From the NCBI GenBank assembly GCA_019634695.1, contig JAHCAW010000030.1, positions 1 to 46,378 of the forward strand: a DNA stretch of 46,378 nucleotides, written 5' to 3'. This document shows positions 34,131 to 44,100 of this stretch, piece by piece; position 1 is the stretch's first letter; the number at the start of each line of letters is the position of its first letter. Source of the DNA: Candidatus Sumerlaeia bacterium (GTDB lineage Bacteria; Sumerlaeota; Sumerlaeia; SLMS01; JAHLLQ01). The notes beneath the pieces were generated by a model. The model had not been told where the DNA came from, ran no database searches, and was given only the letters and a program-made list of their open reading frames with translations. Made by a program: the position numbers and the translations under genes.

Positions 34131-36305
34131 TCAGTCTGCGGACTGGCCCTCGCGTCGTTCCGCGCAGGCGAGGACGAGGCGCAGCTTCCAGAAGGGAATC
34201 TTCTGCTCGAAGAAGTCGTAGAGCGGGCGCACGCGGCCATCGACCACGATCTCCGCGGCAACGTCCTCGATGCGGCGGGTCAGCGCGGGATCGACCCACG
34301 GCGTCGGATCGTCGATGCGACTCTCGGCTACCATTTCCAGCAGATAGCCCCCGACGGTCGAGAGCGCGCGCTTCGTGAGTTCGGCGACCTCCTCGACGGA
34401 ACGTCCCTCGCGCAGCAGCGCGAAGGCCTCGCGGCGCACGGCGGTGCGGTCCTTTGCCGGGCGTTCGGCGGGGGGCTTGGGAGCGGCCTCGGGATGGTCG
34501 CGCAGGAAATCCCGGATCACGCGCAGGATGTCGTCGCCGTAGTGCTCCACGCGGGCGTCGCCGATGCCGTGGATGCCGTGCAGCGCGGCGCGGGTGACAG
34601 GGCGATGGCGGGCGAGTTCGAGGAGCGAGCGGTCGCTGAGCACAATGTAGGGGCGCAGCTTGCGGCGGCGCGCGATGGCGGTGCGCATCTCGCGCAGGCG
34701 CGCGTGCAACTCGGGATCGACGCCACGGAGCTCGGCGGCGGCGCGCTTCGACACGCGCACCTTCTTCGTGCCGCTGCGCATCAGCACCGGCGCCGGACCC
34801 GTGCCGCGCAGGACCTCCCATCCGCGCGGCGTCACGCGCAGCGGCGCCTCGCCGGAGGCCGCCTGCTCGAGGTGGCCCTGCGCCAGCAGTTGCGCGATCC
34901 AGCTCCGCACCGAGCCGCGGTCGTGATCCTTCAGGATCGCGAAAGTGCTCAGCGCCTCGTGCCCGTCCTCGGCAATCCGCTTGTCCTTCGCGCCGACAAG
35001 CACACGCGTCGTGTAGCCGGGGCCGTGCTCCTCCTTCAGGCGCTTGACGCACGAGAGGATCTTCTGCGCGACGACAAGGCTGTCCTCGTGCGGCTCGAGC
35101 GAGCCCGCGCACACGTCGCACGAGGCACAATTCTCCTCGCCGAACTTCTCGCCGAAGTAGTCGAGCAGCGCCACGCGCCGACACGACCACGCGTTGCAGT
35201 AGCGGTCCACCGACTCGATCTTGCGCTTGGTGATGCGTTGCTGCTCGGGAGACAGCTCCTTGAGCACGAACTGCCACTTCATGAAGTCGGCCGGCGAGTG
35301 CAGTAGCACGCACTCGGCCGCGAGGCCGTCGCGCCCCGCGCGGCCGCTCTCCTGCTGATAGTTCTCCAGCGACTTCGGCATGCCCGCGTGCACAACAAAC
35401 CGGACGTCGGGCTTGTCGATCCCCATGCCGAAGGCAACCGTTGCGACGATGATGCGCACCTGGTCGTTGATGAACCGCTCCTGCGTCTCGCGGCGCATGG
35501 TGGCATCGAGGCCGGCGTGATAGGGCAGCGCATCGACGTCCAGCAGGCGCAGGTGCTCGGCCAGCCGTTCGGTCTCCTTGCGCGTGATGCAGTAGACGAT
35601 GCCGGACTGATCGGGGTGGCGTGCTGCGATTTCGGCGATCTGGCCGGCGGGCTCGGTGCGCGGCTCGACGCGATAGAAAAGGTTGGGCCGGTCGAACGAT
35701 CCGACGAGGCGCGCAGGGTCGCGCAGGCCGAGTTCGCGGACGATCTCGTCTGCGACCTTCGGCGTGGCGGTCGCCGTGTAGGCATGCAGGGGCACGGCGG
35801 GGCAGGCCTCGCGGAACGCGCGCAACTGGCGGTACTCGGGCCGGAAGTCGTGGCCCCATTCGCTGATGCAGTGGGCCTCGTCGATAGCCAGAAGGGTGAT
35901 CGGCATGCCGCGCGCGATGGCATCGAAGCCTTCGATCACGAGGCGCTCGGGCGAAATGTAGAGCAGCTTGAGCGTGCCGGCGCGCAGGCCGTCGAGCACC
36001 TCGCGCGCCTCGCCGGGGGGCTGGTCGCTGTGGAGCTTGCCGGCCGCCACGCCCAACTCGCGCAGCGCGTCCACCTGGTCCTTCATCAGCGAGATCAGCG
36101 GCGAGACCACCAGCGCCACCCCGTCGAGCGCGAGTGCCGGCGCCTGGAAGCACAACGACTTGCCCCCGCCCGTTGGCAGGATCACCAGCGAGTCGCGGCC
36201 CTCCATGACGGCGTGCATCGCCTCGCGCTGCAGGGGGCGAAAGCGATCGTACCCCCACACGCGGCGCAGCAGCCCCGCCAGACTGTCCCGTCCTGCGGTC
36301 GTCAT
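34131..36305 (-). CDS. recQ: ATP-dependent DNA helicase RecQ
   Basis: A 724-aa superfamily 2, 3'-5' DNA helicase for recombination and replication-fork repair. Visible motifs are FRPLQ (22-26), Walker A TGGGKS (45-50), DEAH at 142-145 in IDEAHCISEWGHDFRPEY, motif VI GRAGRDG, and the zinc-binding cysteines CNAWSC...CASCDVC. An HRDC domain lies at about 530-605 (LRPYIVLSDRSLLELA), then an HTH_40-like helix-turn-helix (REGRSVEEVAELTKRALSTV) that adds about 100 residues beyond E. coli RecQ. The start is 7 bases after the phosphoesterase stop, so the two genes probably share a transcript. Confidence 0.94.
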   Translation of the reverse strand: MTTAGRDSLAGLLRRVWGYDRFRPLQREAMHAVMEGRDSLVILPTGGGKSLCFQAPALALDGVALVVSPLISLMKDQVDALRELGVAAGKLHSDQPPGEAREVLDGLRAGTLKLLYISPERLVIEGFDAIARGMPITLLAIDEAHCISEWGHDFRPEYRQLRAFREACPAVPLHAYTATATPKVADEIVRELGLRDPARLVGSFDRPNLFYRVEPRTEPAGQIAEIAARHPDQSGIVYCITRKETERLAEHLRLLDVDALPYHAGLDATMRRETQERFINDQVRIIVATVAFGMGIDKPDVRFVVHAGMPKSLENYQQESGRAGRDGLAAECVLLHSPADFMKWQFVLKELSPEQQRITKRKIESVDRYCNAWSCRRVALLDYFGEKFGEENCASCDVCAGSLEPHEDSLVVAQKILSCVKRLKEEHGPGYTTRVLVGAKDKRIAEDGHEALSTFAILKDHDRGSVRSWIAQLLAQGHLEQAASGEAPLRVTPRGWEVLRGTGPAPVLMRSGTKKVRVSKRAAAELRGVDPELHARLREMRTAIARRRKLRPYIVLSDRSLLELARHRPVTRAALHGIHGIGDARVEHYGDDILRVIRDFLRDHPEAAPKPPAERPAKDRTAVRREAFALLREGRSVEEVAELTKRALSTVGGYLLEMVAESRIDDPTPWVDPALTRRIEDVAAEIVVDGRVRPLYDFFEQKIPFWKLRLVLACAERREGQSAD

Positions 36306-36312
36306 GGGCGTC

Positions 36313-37302
36313 TCAGGTCGTCGCGTCCCAGGGATAGAGCACGTACTCGTTGTCGAACGTGCCGTCGGCGTACAGCCGCACGATCGCGTAACCCGGCGGC
36401 GTCTCCTTGTGCGTGCCGTGCCACCACGAGCCCGACACCGACCCGTTGCACTGGTAGACGATCCCGTTGTATTCGGTGCGGTCCAGCAGGTGCACGTGCC
36501 CGCTCAGGCACACCTTGATGTTCTTGTGCTGGAAGAACAGGTCCTTCAGGCGGTGCATGTCCTGGTGCATCAGCGCCCCGGCCACCCGGAACTGATAGTT
36601 TTCGACAATGTTTTCATAGAAGAAGAGCGCCCCGACGCCGATGATCGGGACGTGCGAGAAGATGAGAATGGGCGTTTCGGGCGGGACGGCGGCGAGGTCG
36701 TTTGCCAGCCACGCGAACTGGTCCTCCTCGAGCAGCGGCTGGTAGGCTTCGCCGCCGCGCTCGCGCACGCTGTCGATCACGACGAAGTGCCACCCCGCCT
36801 GGTCGAACGAGTAGTAGCCGCGATCCATGCCGTGGATGTCGAGCACCCAGCGCTTGCCGTACAGCGGCTCGTTGCCGGTGGTGCCGGCGCGGCTGCGCTG
36901 CCAGCCCCAGCAGTCGTGGTTGCCGATGGCATGGCGGATCGGCAGGCGGCACTCCTCGGCCAGGATGCGCTGCCACAGATCGAACTGGGCGCGGGTGCGC
37001 TCCTCGGTGGCGCCCAGGGCGCTCATGATGCAGTCGCCGCCCTGGAAGATGACGTCGGGCAGGGGATCGCGGGCGTGGACGTGGCGCAAACAAGCGCGCA
37101 GGCCGTCCGGGCCCTTGCCTTCGGGCCGCAGGTGAATGTCGGTCAGATGGGCGATGGTCAGCACGGGCTTGCGAGCCACGGCGCCGCCCCCGGCGGAGGA
37201 GGCCGACAGCGTGGCGCAGGAGGCGAGTGCCCCGCCGGCGGCCAGCGCCCCGGCACCTTTCAGGAAGGACCGGCGGTCAAGATCGGGATGTGTCGGGGTC
37301 AT
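36313..37302 (-). CDS. Tat-exported calcineurin-like metallophosphoesterase
   Basis: A 329-aa protein. The N-terminus DRRSFLKGAGALAAGGALASC is a Tat signal with a possible lipobox (LASC), so it may be an exported lipoprotein. Metallophosphoesterase motifs follow: TDIHLRP, GGDCIM, GNHDCWG, and later SHVP and SGHVHLLD, giving the full two-metal ligand set. Family members cleave phosphomono- or diesters; the substrate is unknown. ATG 37302 has GGGAGAGGAG upstream, preferred over a longer start nine codons earlier. It is the first gene of a pair with recQ, with no obvious functional link. Confidence 0.85.
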   Translation of the reverse strand: MTPTHPDLDRRSFLKGAGALAAGGALASCATLSASSAGGGAVARKPVLTIAHLTDIHLRPEGKGPDGLRACLRHVHARDPLPDVIFQGGDCIMSALGATEERTRAQFDLWQRILAEECRLPIRHAIGNHDCWGWQRSRAGTTGNEPLYGKRWVLDIHGMDRGYYSFDQAGWHFVVIDSVRERGGEAYQPLLEEDQFAWLANDLAAVPPETPILIFSHVPIIGVGALFFYENIVENYQFRVAGALMHQDMHRLKDLFFQHKNIKVCLSGHVHLLDRTEYNGIVYQCNGSVSGSWWHGTHKETPPGYAIVRLYADGTFDNEYVLYPWDATT

Positions 37303-37340
37303 GGAGCGGTTCTCCTCTCCCTCGGGCAATTGGGCCCCAC

Positions 37341-37379
37341 AATCAGAACCCGGAGCGTCAGCGACGGGCGCCTGTCCCG
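37341..37379. repeat. REP-like element, copy 1
   Basis: AATCAGAACCCGGAGCGTCAGCGA then a stem-forming CCTGTCC tract. A second copy lies at 40133, and the two copies bracket the first two corrinoid genes. From memory it resembles a repeat common in planctomycete-type genomes. Confidence 0.55.
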
Positions 37380-37575
37380 CGGGCGCCTCTCCGGCGGCTG
37401 GGCGTCACGCTGGGGGGCCGGGGGACTTGGATCAACCGGGAATCCTCGCGCCCGACGCGGGCGGGGCGGATTTCGGACTTGACCGGACCGGGATGTCCAG
37501 CTTCCTTGGAACCGCAGGATGTAAACGGATACATCCACCCCGGACACCCATCACTCCCCCGCAGGAGCCCCACCC

Positions 37576-38205
37576 ATGGCCCGCAACCAGGAACTCTACG
37601 ACGCCATCCTTGCCGGCAAGCGCAAGGACGTCGCCCGCATCGTTCAGGAGTGCGTCGATGCCGGCGCCGACGTCCAGTCCCTGCTCAACGAGTCCATGAT
37701 CCCGGCCATGCGCGAGATGGGCGACCGCTTCTCGCGCAACGAGGTCTTCGTGCCCGAGATGCTGATCGCGGCCCGCGCGATGAAGGCCGGACTCGAGATC
37801 CTCGAGCCCCTGCTGGCCGCCGCCGGCGCCACGCCCCGCGCCAAGGTCGTCATCGGCACCGTCAAGGGCGACCTCCACGACATCGGCAAGAACCTGGTCG
37901 CCATGATGCTGCGCGGCGCCGGCTACGAGGTCGTCGATCTGGGCGTGGACATCGAGGCGGACCGCTTCGCCGAAGCCGTCGAGAAGGAGCAGGCCAAGAT
38001 TCTGATGCTCAGCGCCCTGCTGACCACCACGATGCAGTACATGGCCGAGGTGGCCAAGCGTCTGGCCGACCGGCCCGACGTGCGCATCGTCATCGGCGGG
38101 GCCCCCGTCACTGCCGAGTATGCCCGCGAAATCGGCGTTCATGGCTATGGACGCGACGCCAACGATGCGGTCAAGATCGTGGACCAGCTCGTCGGCGCCG
38201 CCTGA
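37576..38205 (+). CDS. Corrinoid (B12-binding) methyltransferase-type protein
   Basis: A 209-aa protein of the MtbC/MtmC/MttC-like class: an N-terminal helical cap (about 1-85; MREMGDRFSRNEVFVPEMLIAARAM) and a B12-binding Rossmann domain (about 88-209). The cobalt-binding motif is DLHDIGKN with Asp99, His101 (axial ligand) and Gly104. It carries a methyl group on cobalt between a substrate methyltransferase and an acceptor. No methyltransferase gene is next to it. The following gene encodes a reactivating protein, which supports redox-active cobalamin chemistry. It starts after the REP-like element with GGAG upstream. Confidence 0.92.
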   Translation: MARNQELYDAILAGKRKDVARIVQECVDAGADVQSLLNESMIPAMREMGDRFSRNEVFVPEMLIAARAMKAGLEILEPLLAAAGATPRAKVVIGTVKGDLHDIGKNLVAMMLRGAGYEVVDLGVDIEADRFAEAVEKEQAKILMLSALLTTTMQYMAEVAKRLADRPDVRIVIGGAPVTAEYAREIGVHGYGRDANDAVKIVDQLVGAA

Positions 38206-38232
38206 CGCGCGCCCGACCTCGACCGGCCCGCC

Positions 38233-40119
38233 ATGCCCCTTGTCTTCCAGACGCCGCACCGGACGTTCCAAGCGGAGCCCGATGCGGCGTCGCTCGTGTC
38301 CGACGTCGCCGAGCGCGCCGGTCTGGCGCTCAACATGCGCTGCGGCGGCAACGGCACGTGCAGCGGCTGCCTGATGTTCCTGCGCGAGGGCCGCGTGCGC
38401 ATCGGCGACGAGGTGCTCGTGGCGGACGGTGCGCGGCCGGTGCCGGTGCGTTCATGCCAGGCACGTGCGGAGGGCGACGACGCGAGGCTGTTCGTGCCGG
38501 GCACCTCGCTGATCGAGACGTCGGCACAGATTGAAGACGCCTTCCTGCTGCCGCCGTTCGACGTGCAACCCGCCGTGCGGCGCGTGACAGTCGAGTTGCC
38601 GGACGGCGCGGTCGAGCACGCGCGCGCCGATGCGGCCTGTATCGCCGCGGGAATCGGCGCGCCGCAGTGGACGGCCGAGGCGCTGCGCGGCCTTGGCATC
38701 GTGGCCGGGGCCGAGAGCCCGCGCGCGACGTTGACGCTGGGGCGCGTCACACAGGGCTGGCAGGTGATGGATGTTGCGGCCGCCGATGACGGCGAACCGA
38801 TCTGGGGCATCGCCGTCGACATCGGCACCACCACTGTTGCCGTGCTGCTCGTCGATCTGCGCACAGGCCGGATGCTGCGGCGGGCCGCGCGCTATAACGG
38901 ACAGATTGGCCGCGCCGACGACGTGGCCTCACGCATCTCGTACGCCTCGCGCTCGGCGGAGAACCTTGCCGAACTGCGCGACCTCGTCGTGCGCCGCACG
39001 ATCAATCCGCTGATCGCGGAATTGTGCCGCGCCGAGGGGGGCACCCCGCGGCACGTCTGGCGCGTGGCGCTCGCCGGCAACACCGTCATGAGCCACCTCT
39101 TGCTCGGCCTGTCGCCGCAGGGCATCGGGCGCTTTCCGTTCCGACCCGTTGCCCTGGCGTTCGATGCGCTGACGACCGCGGAGACCGGGCTCGCGTGCCA
39201 CCCACAGGCGCTCGTGGATGTGGCGCCGGGGATTGCGGGCTACGTCGGCGGCGACATCGTGGCGGACCTGTTGCTGGCCGATATCGAGCAGCAGCACGGC
39301 AACCTGCTGCTCGTGGACATCGGCACGAACGGCGAGATTGTGCTCGCGACGGCCGATGGTCTGCGCGCCTGCGCCACGGCGGCCGGTCCGGCCTTCGAGG
39401 GCCACGGCATCACGGCAGGCTGTCGCGCGGCGACGGGCGCCATCGAACACGTGCGCCTCGACGCCCACGGCGGCGTAACGCTCGACGTCATCGGCAACGC
39501 GGAGCCCATCGGCCTGTGCGGCACGGGGATTATCGACTTCATTGCCGAGGCGCTGCGCGCCGGATGGCTGGACCGACGCGGCCGTTTCGACCTCGACCGC
39601 CTGCGCGCATTCGACCGCTTGCTCGTGCGCGAAACGTCGGCCGCGCCGAGCAACGGTTGCATCCTGGCGCGCGCCGACGAGACGCCCACCGGCGAGCCGC
39701 TCGTCGTCACCGAAGGCGACATCGCCCAGATTCTGAAGGCCAAGGCGGCGATCTATGCCGGCATCAAGACGCTGGTCGAAGGCGCCGGGTTGATGCCGCG
39801 CGAGCTCGATGGCCTCCTGCTCGCCGGCGGCTTCGGGCGCCATCTGGATCTGCGCAACGCCATCGCGCTCGGCCTCCTGCCGGAGGTTCCCCTTGAGCGC
39901 GTCCACCTGATCGGCAACGGTTCGCTCGGTGGAGCGTGCCGCCTGTTGCTCGATGCCAACGCGGCGGCCACCTGTGCGCGCCTCGCCCGCGCGCCCCGCG
40001 TCGTCGAACTCAACCTCGAGCCGGACTTCGAGGACAACTTCGTCGACGCGCTGCTGCTCCCCCACTATCACGACGACGAATTCCCAGGCGTCGTCGCGCA
40101 ACTGCCACCGGAGGACTGA
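38233..40119 (+). CDS. Corrinoid-protein reductive activator (RACE-type, ferredoxin + ASKHA/DUF4445)
   Basis: A 628-aa protein. The N-terminus is a plant-type [2Fe-2S] ferredoxin domain with Cys37, Cys43, Cys46 and Cys75 (CGGNGTCSGC ... RSCQA). A linker domain follows, then an ASKHA ATPase (DUF4445) from about 191: AVDIGTTTVAVLLVD, NTVMSHLLLG, LLVDIGTNGEI and LLAGGFGRHLD. Such proteins use ATP to return inactive Co(II) corrinoid to Co(I), as RamA-like or RACE proteins do; the cluster here is 2Fe-2S, as in RACE. It lies 27 bases after the corrinoid gene, its likely client. Its end abuts a second REP-like element. Confidence 0.88.
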   Translation: MPLVFQTPHRTFQAEPDAASLVSDVAERAGLALNMRCGGNGTCSGCLMFLREGRVRIGDEVLVADGARPVPVRSCQARAEGDDARLFVPGTSLIETSAQIEDAFLLPPFDVQPAVRRVTVELPDGAVEHARADAACIAAGIGAPQWTAEALRGLGIVAGAESPRATLTLGRVTQGWQVMDVAAADDGEPIWGIAVDIGTTTVAVLLVDLRTGRMLRRAARYNGQIGRADDVASRISYASRSAENLAELRDLVVRRTINPLIAELCRAEGGTPRHVWRVALAGNTVMSHLLLGLSPQGIGRFPFRPVALAFDALTTAETGLACHPQALVDVAPGIAGYVGGDIVADLLLADIEQQHGNLLLVDIGTNGEIVLATADGLRACATAAGPAFEGHGITAGCRAATGAIEHVRLDAHGGVTLDVIGNAEPIGLCGTGIIDFIAEALRAGWLDRRGRFDLDRLRAFDRLLVRETSAAPSNGCILARADETPTGEPLVVTEGDIAQILKAKAAIYAGIKTLVEGAGLMPRELDGLLLAGGFGRHLDLRNAIALGLLPEVPLERVHLIGNGSLGGACRLLLDANAAATCARLARAPRVVELNLEPDFEDNFVDALLLPHYHDDEFPGVVAQLPPED

Positions 40120-40132
40120 TGCGAGGAGCGGC

Positions 40133-40170
40133 AATCAGAACCCCGAGCGTCAGCGAGGCGGCCTGTCCTC
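40133..40170. repeat. REP-like element, copy 2
   Basis: AATCAGAACCCCGAGCGTCAGCGA followed by a GCGAGG/CCTCGC stem. It matches copy 1 at 37341 over about 24 bases with one change; the stem sequence differs while pairing is kept. Confidence 0.55.
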
Positions 40171-40246
40171 GCGCACCCGTGCGCCCTCGACTTCCACAAC
40201 CCATGCTTGCCGTTTCCAACTCCTGTCTTCCGGTCCCCGAGCTCGC

Positions 40247-41044
40247 ATGATTCCGAACAACGAACCACGAACCACGAACCACGCGCCTCTCCGCCTCAAG
40301 GCGGTCAGTTGCGAGGTCTTCACGCGCGAGGTGTGCTGGGCCATCGCGCGGTCGCCGCACGAGGTGGACGTCGAGTTTCTGCCCAAGGGACTGCACGATC
40401 TGGGCGCGGCCCGCATGTTCGCGCGCGTGCGCGAAGTCGTCGAGCGCATCGACGAACGGCCCTACGACGCGATCGTGATGGCCTATGGGCTGTGCAACAA
40501 CGGGCTTGCCGGCCTGCGCGCCCGCACCATCCCGCTCGTGCTGCCCCGCGCGCACGACTGCATCACACTCTTCCTCGGCAGCAAGGAGCGCTACCTCGAG
40601 CAGTTCAACGCCAACCCGGCGACGTACTACCTGACGAGCGGATGGATCGAGCGCAGCGCCCCCAACGCGCAACTCTCCCAGTTCTCCATCAAGGAGCAGG
40701 CGGGCATGAACATGACCCGCGAGGAACTCGTCGAGAAGTACGGCGAGGACAACGCCGACTTCCTGTGGGAGGAGCTCGTCAACCACGCCAAGCACTACAA
40801 CCGACTGGGCTTCATCGAGATGGGCGTCGAGCCGGACGGGCGCTTCGAGGCTGCCGCACAGGCGCGCGCGGGCGAGCGGCAATGGCGCTTCGAGAAGCTC
40901 GCCGGCGATCTGACGCTCCTGCGCCGCCTGATCGACGGCGAGTGGAACCCCGAGGACTTTCTCGTCGTCCCCCCCGCCCATCGCGTTGTCGTCCGCCACG
41001 ACGCCCGCATCGTGGATGCGGAACCGGTCGGGGATGAGGCATAA
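40247..41044 (+). CDS. DUF1638 family protein
   Basis: A 265-aa cytosolic protein of the DUF1638 family: LKAVSCEVFTREVCWAIARSPHEVDVEFL, YDAIVMAYGLCNNGLAGL and LPRAHDCITLFLGSKERY are its hallmarks, with Cys residues in each. DUF1638 genes often travel with corrinoid-dependent methyltransferase genes, as here, but no reaction is known. The first 14 codons come from a heptamer repeat and are probably not part of the fold; no better start is visible, so the annotated start is uncertain. It is downstream of the reactivase by 127 bases, separated by the REP-like element. Confidence 0.8.
   Translation: MIPNNEPRTTNHAPLRLKAVSCEVFTREVCWAIARSPHEVDVEFLPKGLHDLGAARMFARVREVVERIDERPYDAIVMAYGLCNNGLAGLRARTIPLVLPRAHDCITLFLGSKERYLEQFNANPATYYLTSGWIERSAPNAQLSQFSIKEQAGMNMTREELVEKYGEDNADFLWEELVNHAKHYNRLGFIEMGVEPDGRFEAAAQARAGERQWRFEKLAGDLTLLRRLIDGEWNPEDFLVVPPAHRVVVRHDARIVDAEPVGDEA
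40260..40282 (+). repeat. Heptamer tandem repeat at the DUF1638 start
   Basis: The unit ACGAACC occurs 3.3 times, inside the first codons of the gene. Seven is not a multiple of three, so a change in copy number would shift the frame relative to the ATG at 40247. Confidence 0.6.
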
Positions 41045-41169
41045 AGACTATTCCTGTTTCTTGGATATCCCATCCAACGCGGGATCCATACTACTTCCAG
41101 CCCTCAGTACCTACGCGGCCGGATTTCGGCGACCGGCCGCAGAAGACTTCAAAACGCCGGATGGAACCT

Positions 41170-41189
41170 ATGGGTCATATGGGACCCAT
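41170..41189. repeat. ATGGGTC/GACCCAT inverted repeat at oxoprolinase stop
   Basis: A perfect 7-bp stem with a 6-base loop that contains the stop codon of the minus-strand oxoprolinase gene, within a run of ATGGG/CCCAT-like words. It may act as a terminator. Confidence 0.45.
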
Positions 41190-44100
41190 GCGTCCTATCG
41201 AAACGCGTCCCGGCGATTCTGGGCTGCATTCGCCGCATCCCCCACCGCCCGGCGTTTCCAGCACGAGCTGGTCGCCGGCGACGATATCGCGGGCTGCGAT
41301 GGAGGGCAGATCCTCGCGCGTGCCGTCGGCGCGTTCGATCCACTGGTGGCCGACCGCACCCGGTGCGCCGCCGTCGAGTCCGTAGGGCGCTTCGATGCGA
41401 TGCTGCGACAGGATCGACAGCGACACGTCCTCGAGGAAGCGCAACACGCGGAGCACGCCGTCGCCCCCGCGATGGCGGCCCGCACCGCCCGAGCCGCGCC
41501 GCACCGCGAATTGCTCCACCCGCACCGGATAGCGATGCTCGAGGATCTCGACGTCGGTCAGCCGCGTGTTGGTCATGTGCGTGTGCACAGCATCGGCGCC
41601 GGGCGCGTCGGCGGTGGCACCGGCACCGCCGCAGATCGTCTCGTAGTATCCAAATCGCGCATTGCCGAAGATGACATTATTCATCGTTCCTTGGCTGCAC
41701 GCGGCAAGGCCCAGCGCTTTGAGGATCGTGTCGACGAGTCGCTGGCTGGTTTCGACGTTGCCGCCGATGACGGCGGGCAGCGGTTCGCGTGCGAAGTCCG
41801 GCGAGAGAATCGAATCGTGCGGCAGGCGAATCTCGAGCGCGCGCAGCAGGCCCTGGTTCAGCGGCAGGTCCGGGAAGCGTTCGCCGGCGAGCAGGCGCAG
41901 CACATAGATCGCGGCGGCCGAGACGATTGCGGGCGTCGCGTTGAGGTTGCCGGCGTGACGCGCCCCGGTGCCGGCGAAGTCGAGCACCGCGCGCGCGTCG
42001 GTCTTCTCCCACCGCACGCACAGCGGCGTGCCGTCATCGAGCCGTTCGGTCGCCGTGCGGACACCGTCGGGCCACGCGGTCAGCACCTGCGCCATCTGCG
42101 CCGCCACCAGATCCTGCAGGGCCTGCATCATCTGGTGCACGGTGGGCGCGCCGTGCGCGGCGGCGAGCCGCAGCAATGCCTGCGCGCCGCGACGATTCGC
42201 CGCCACGGCCGCGCGCAGATCGGCAAGGTTGTCCGCCAGCGCGCGCGTCGGCCATGGGCCCGATTGCAGCAGCGCCTCGATCTCGTCCCAGCGTCCACTG
42301 CCGCGCCGCACCAGATGCGTCGGCGCGATGACGATGCCTTCCTGCTCCAACCGCGTCGCGTCCGGCGGCGCCGAACCGGGCCGCATGCCGCCGATCTCCG
42401 CATGATGCGCGCGGCTCGCCGTGTAGCCGAGCAGTTCGCCCGCGGCGAACACCGGCGTCACCACCGTGATGTCCGGCAGGTGCGAGCCGCCGAACGCCGG
42501 ATGGTTCGTCACGACGACGTCGCCCTCCTCGAGCGTCAACGTCGCGGCCACCGCCTTGACGCAATGCGCCAACGCCCCGAGGTGCACCGGCACATGCGGC
42601 GCGTTGACGACAAGGTCGCCGCGCGCATCCAGCACCGCGCACGAGAAGTCCAGGCGCTCCTTGACGTTCGTCGAGATCGCCGTGCGGCGCAGCATCTCGC
42701 CCATCTCGGCGGCGATCGCGCGGAAGCGATTCGCGAACAGCTCGAGTTCGGCCCCGGCACCGCCCGCCGACGGCTCGACGACACGCGCCCCTTCCGTCGC
42801 ATCCAGCACCAGTGCCCGCGCGCCATCCAGGCGGAAACGCCAACCGGATTCGACAAGGACCGACGTCAGGCGGTCGAACACGATGGCCGGGCCGTTGGCG
42901 TGGTCGCCCGGCTGCATGCGCGCCCACTCGAAGGCAGGCAGGTCGCGCCACTGCCCGCGCAACCAGGTGCGCACCGTGCCCGTCGACGTGGCGGGTCGGG
43001 GCTCGGCAGCGACAACGCTCTCCATCGCGCGCGGACGCGAGGCTGCCACCACGCGCAGGGTCTCGACTTCAAGCGGCTTTGCTTCCGGCACGTAGCCATA
43101 CACCTGCGCATAGCGCTCGCCGAAGGCCGCCTCGAGGTCCATGCCCGCCTGCCAGTCCAGCGCCAGCGACGACTCCTGCCCGACGAGCCGCACGTGAATC
43201 AAACGCTGGCGCACCACCGCCTCGTTCGGCCCCACGCCCTCCGCACGCAGCGCCGTCAGCGCCTCGCCCGCCAGTTCCACGAACACCGCGCGCAACTCGC
43301 CGTGCACCGCCTCAAGTGGCCGCAGTACCGGACGCTCCGCGAAACGCTCGACCGCCGCATGCCCCAGACCATACGCGCTCAACAGACTTGCATCCTCGGG
43401 CACGAGAATCCGCCGCATGCCGAGCAACGCCGCGACCGCGCACGCGTGCTGGCCACCCGCGCCGCCGAACGACACGAGTGCATAGTCCGCCGCGTCGTAG
43501 CCCTCGCGCACGGAGATGCGACGAATCGCCTCGGCCATCACTTCGTTGGCGATCGTCGCGAAACCCTCGAGCAACTCTTCGGCTCGGGCGGGCAACATGC
43601 CTGCACGCTCGACCTCGCCCACCACCTCGGCGAAGCGCGCGGCCGCTCGATCCGGGAAGAGCGGAATCTCGAAGCGCGCCGCGTCCAGCCGCCCCAGCAA
43701 CAGGTTCACGTCCGTCAACGTCAGCGGCCCGCCGGCGCCATAGCACGCCGGCCCGGGCGCCGCGCCCGCGCTCTGCGGTCCGACGAGCAGGCGCCGGCCG
43801 TCGAAGCGACAGATCGAGCCCCCACCCGCCGCCACCGTCTCGATCGCCATCGCCGGCGCCACCAGATGCGCGTGCCCGACGCGATGCTCGAAGACATAGC
43901 TCGGCTCGCCATCGTGCCGCGAAACATCGGTGCTCGTGCCGCCCATGTCGAAGGCAACCACGCGGTCGAGCCCCGAGCGCCGCGCCGCGGCCACGGCGCC
44001 CACCACGCCGCCGGCCGGACCGCTCAGCAGGCCGTCCTTCGGGCGAAACGATCCCGTGCCCGCCAGCCCTCCCGCGCTGGTCATCACATGCAGGCCGCCG

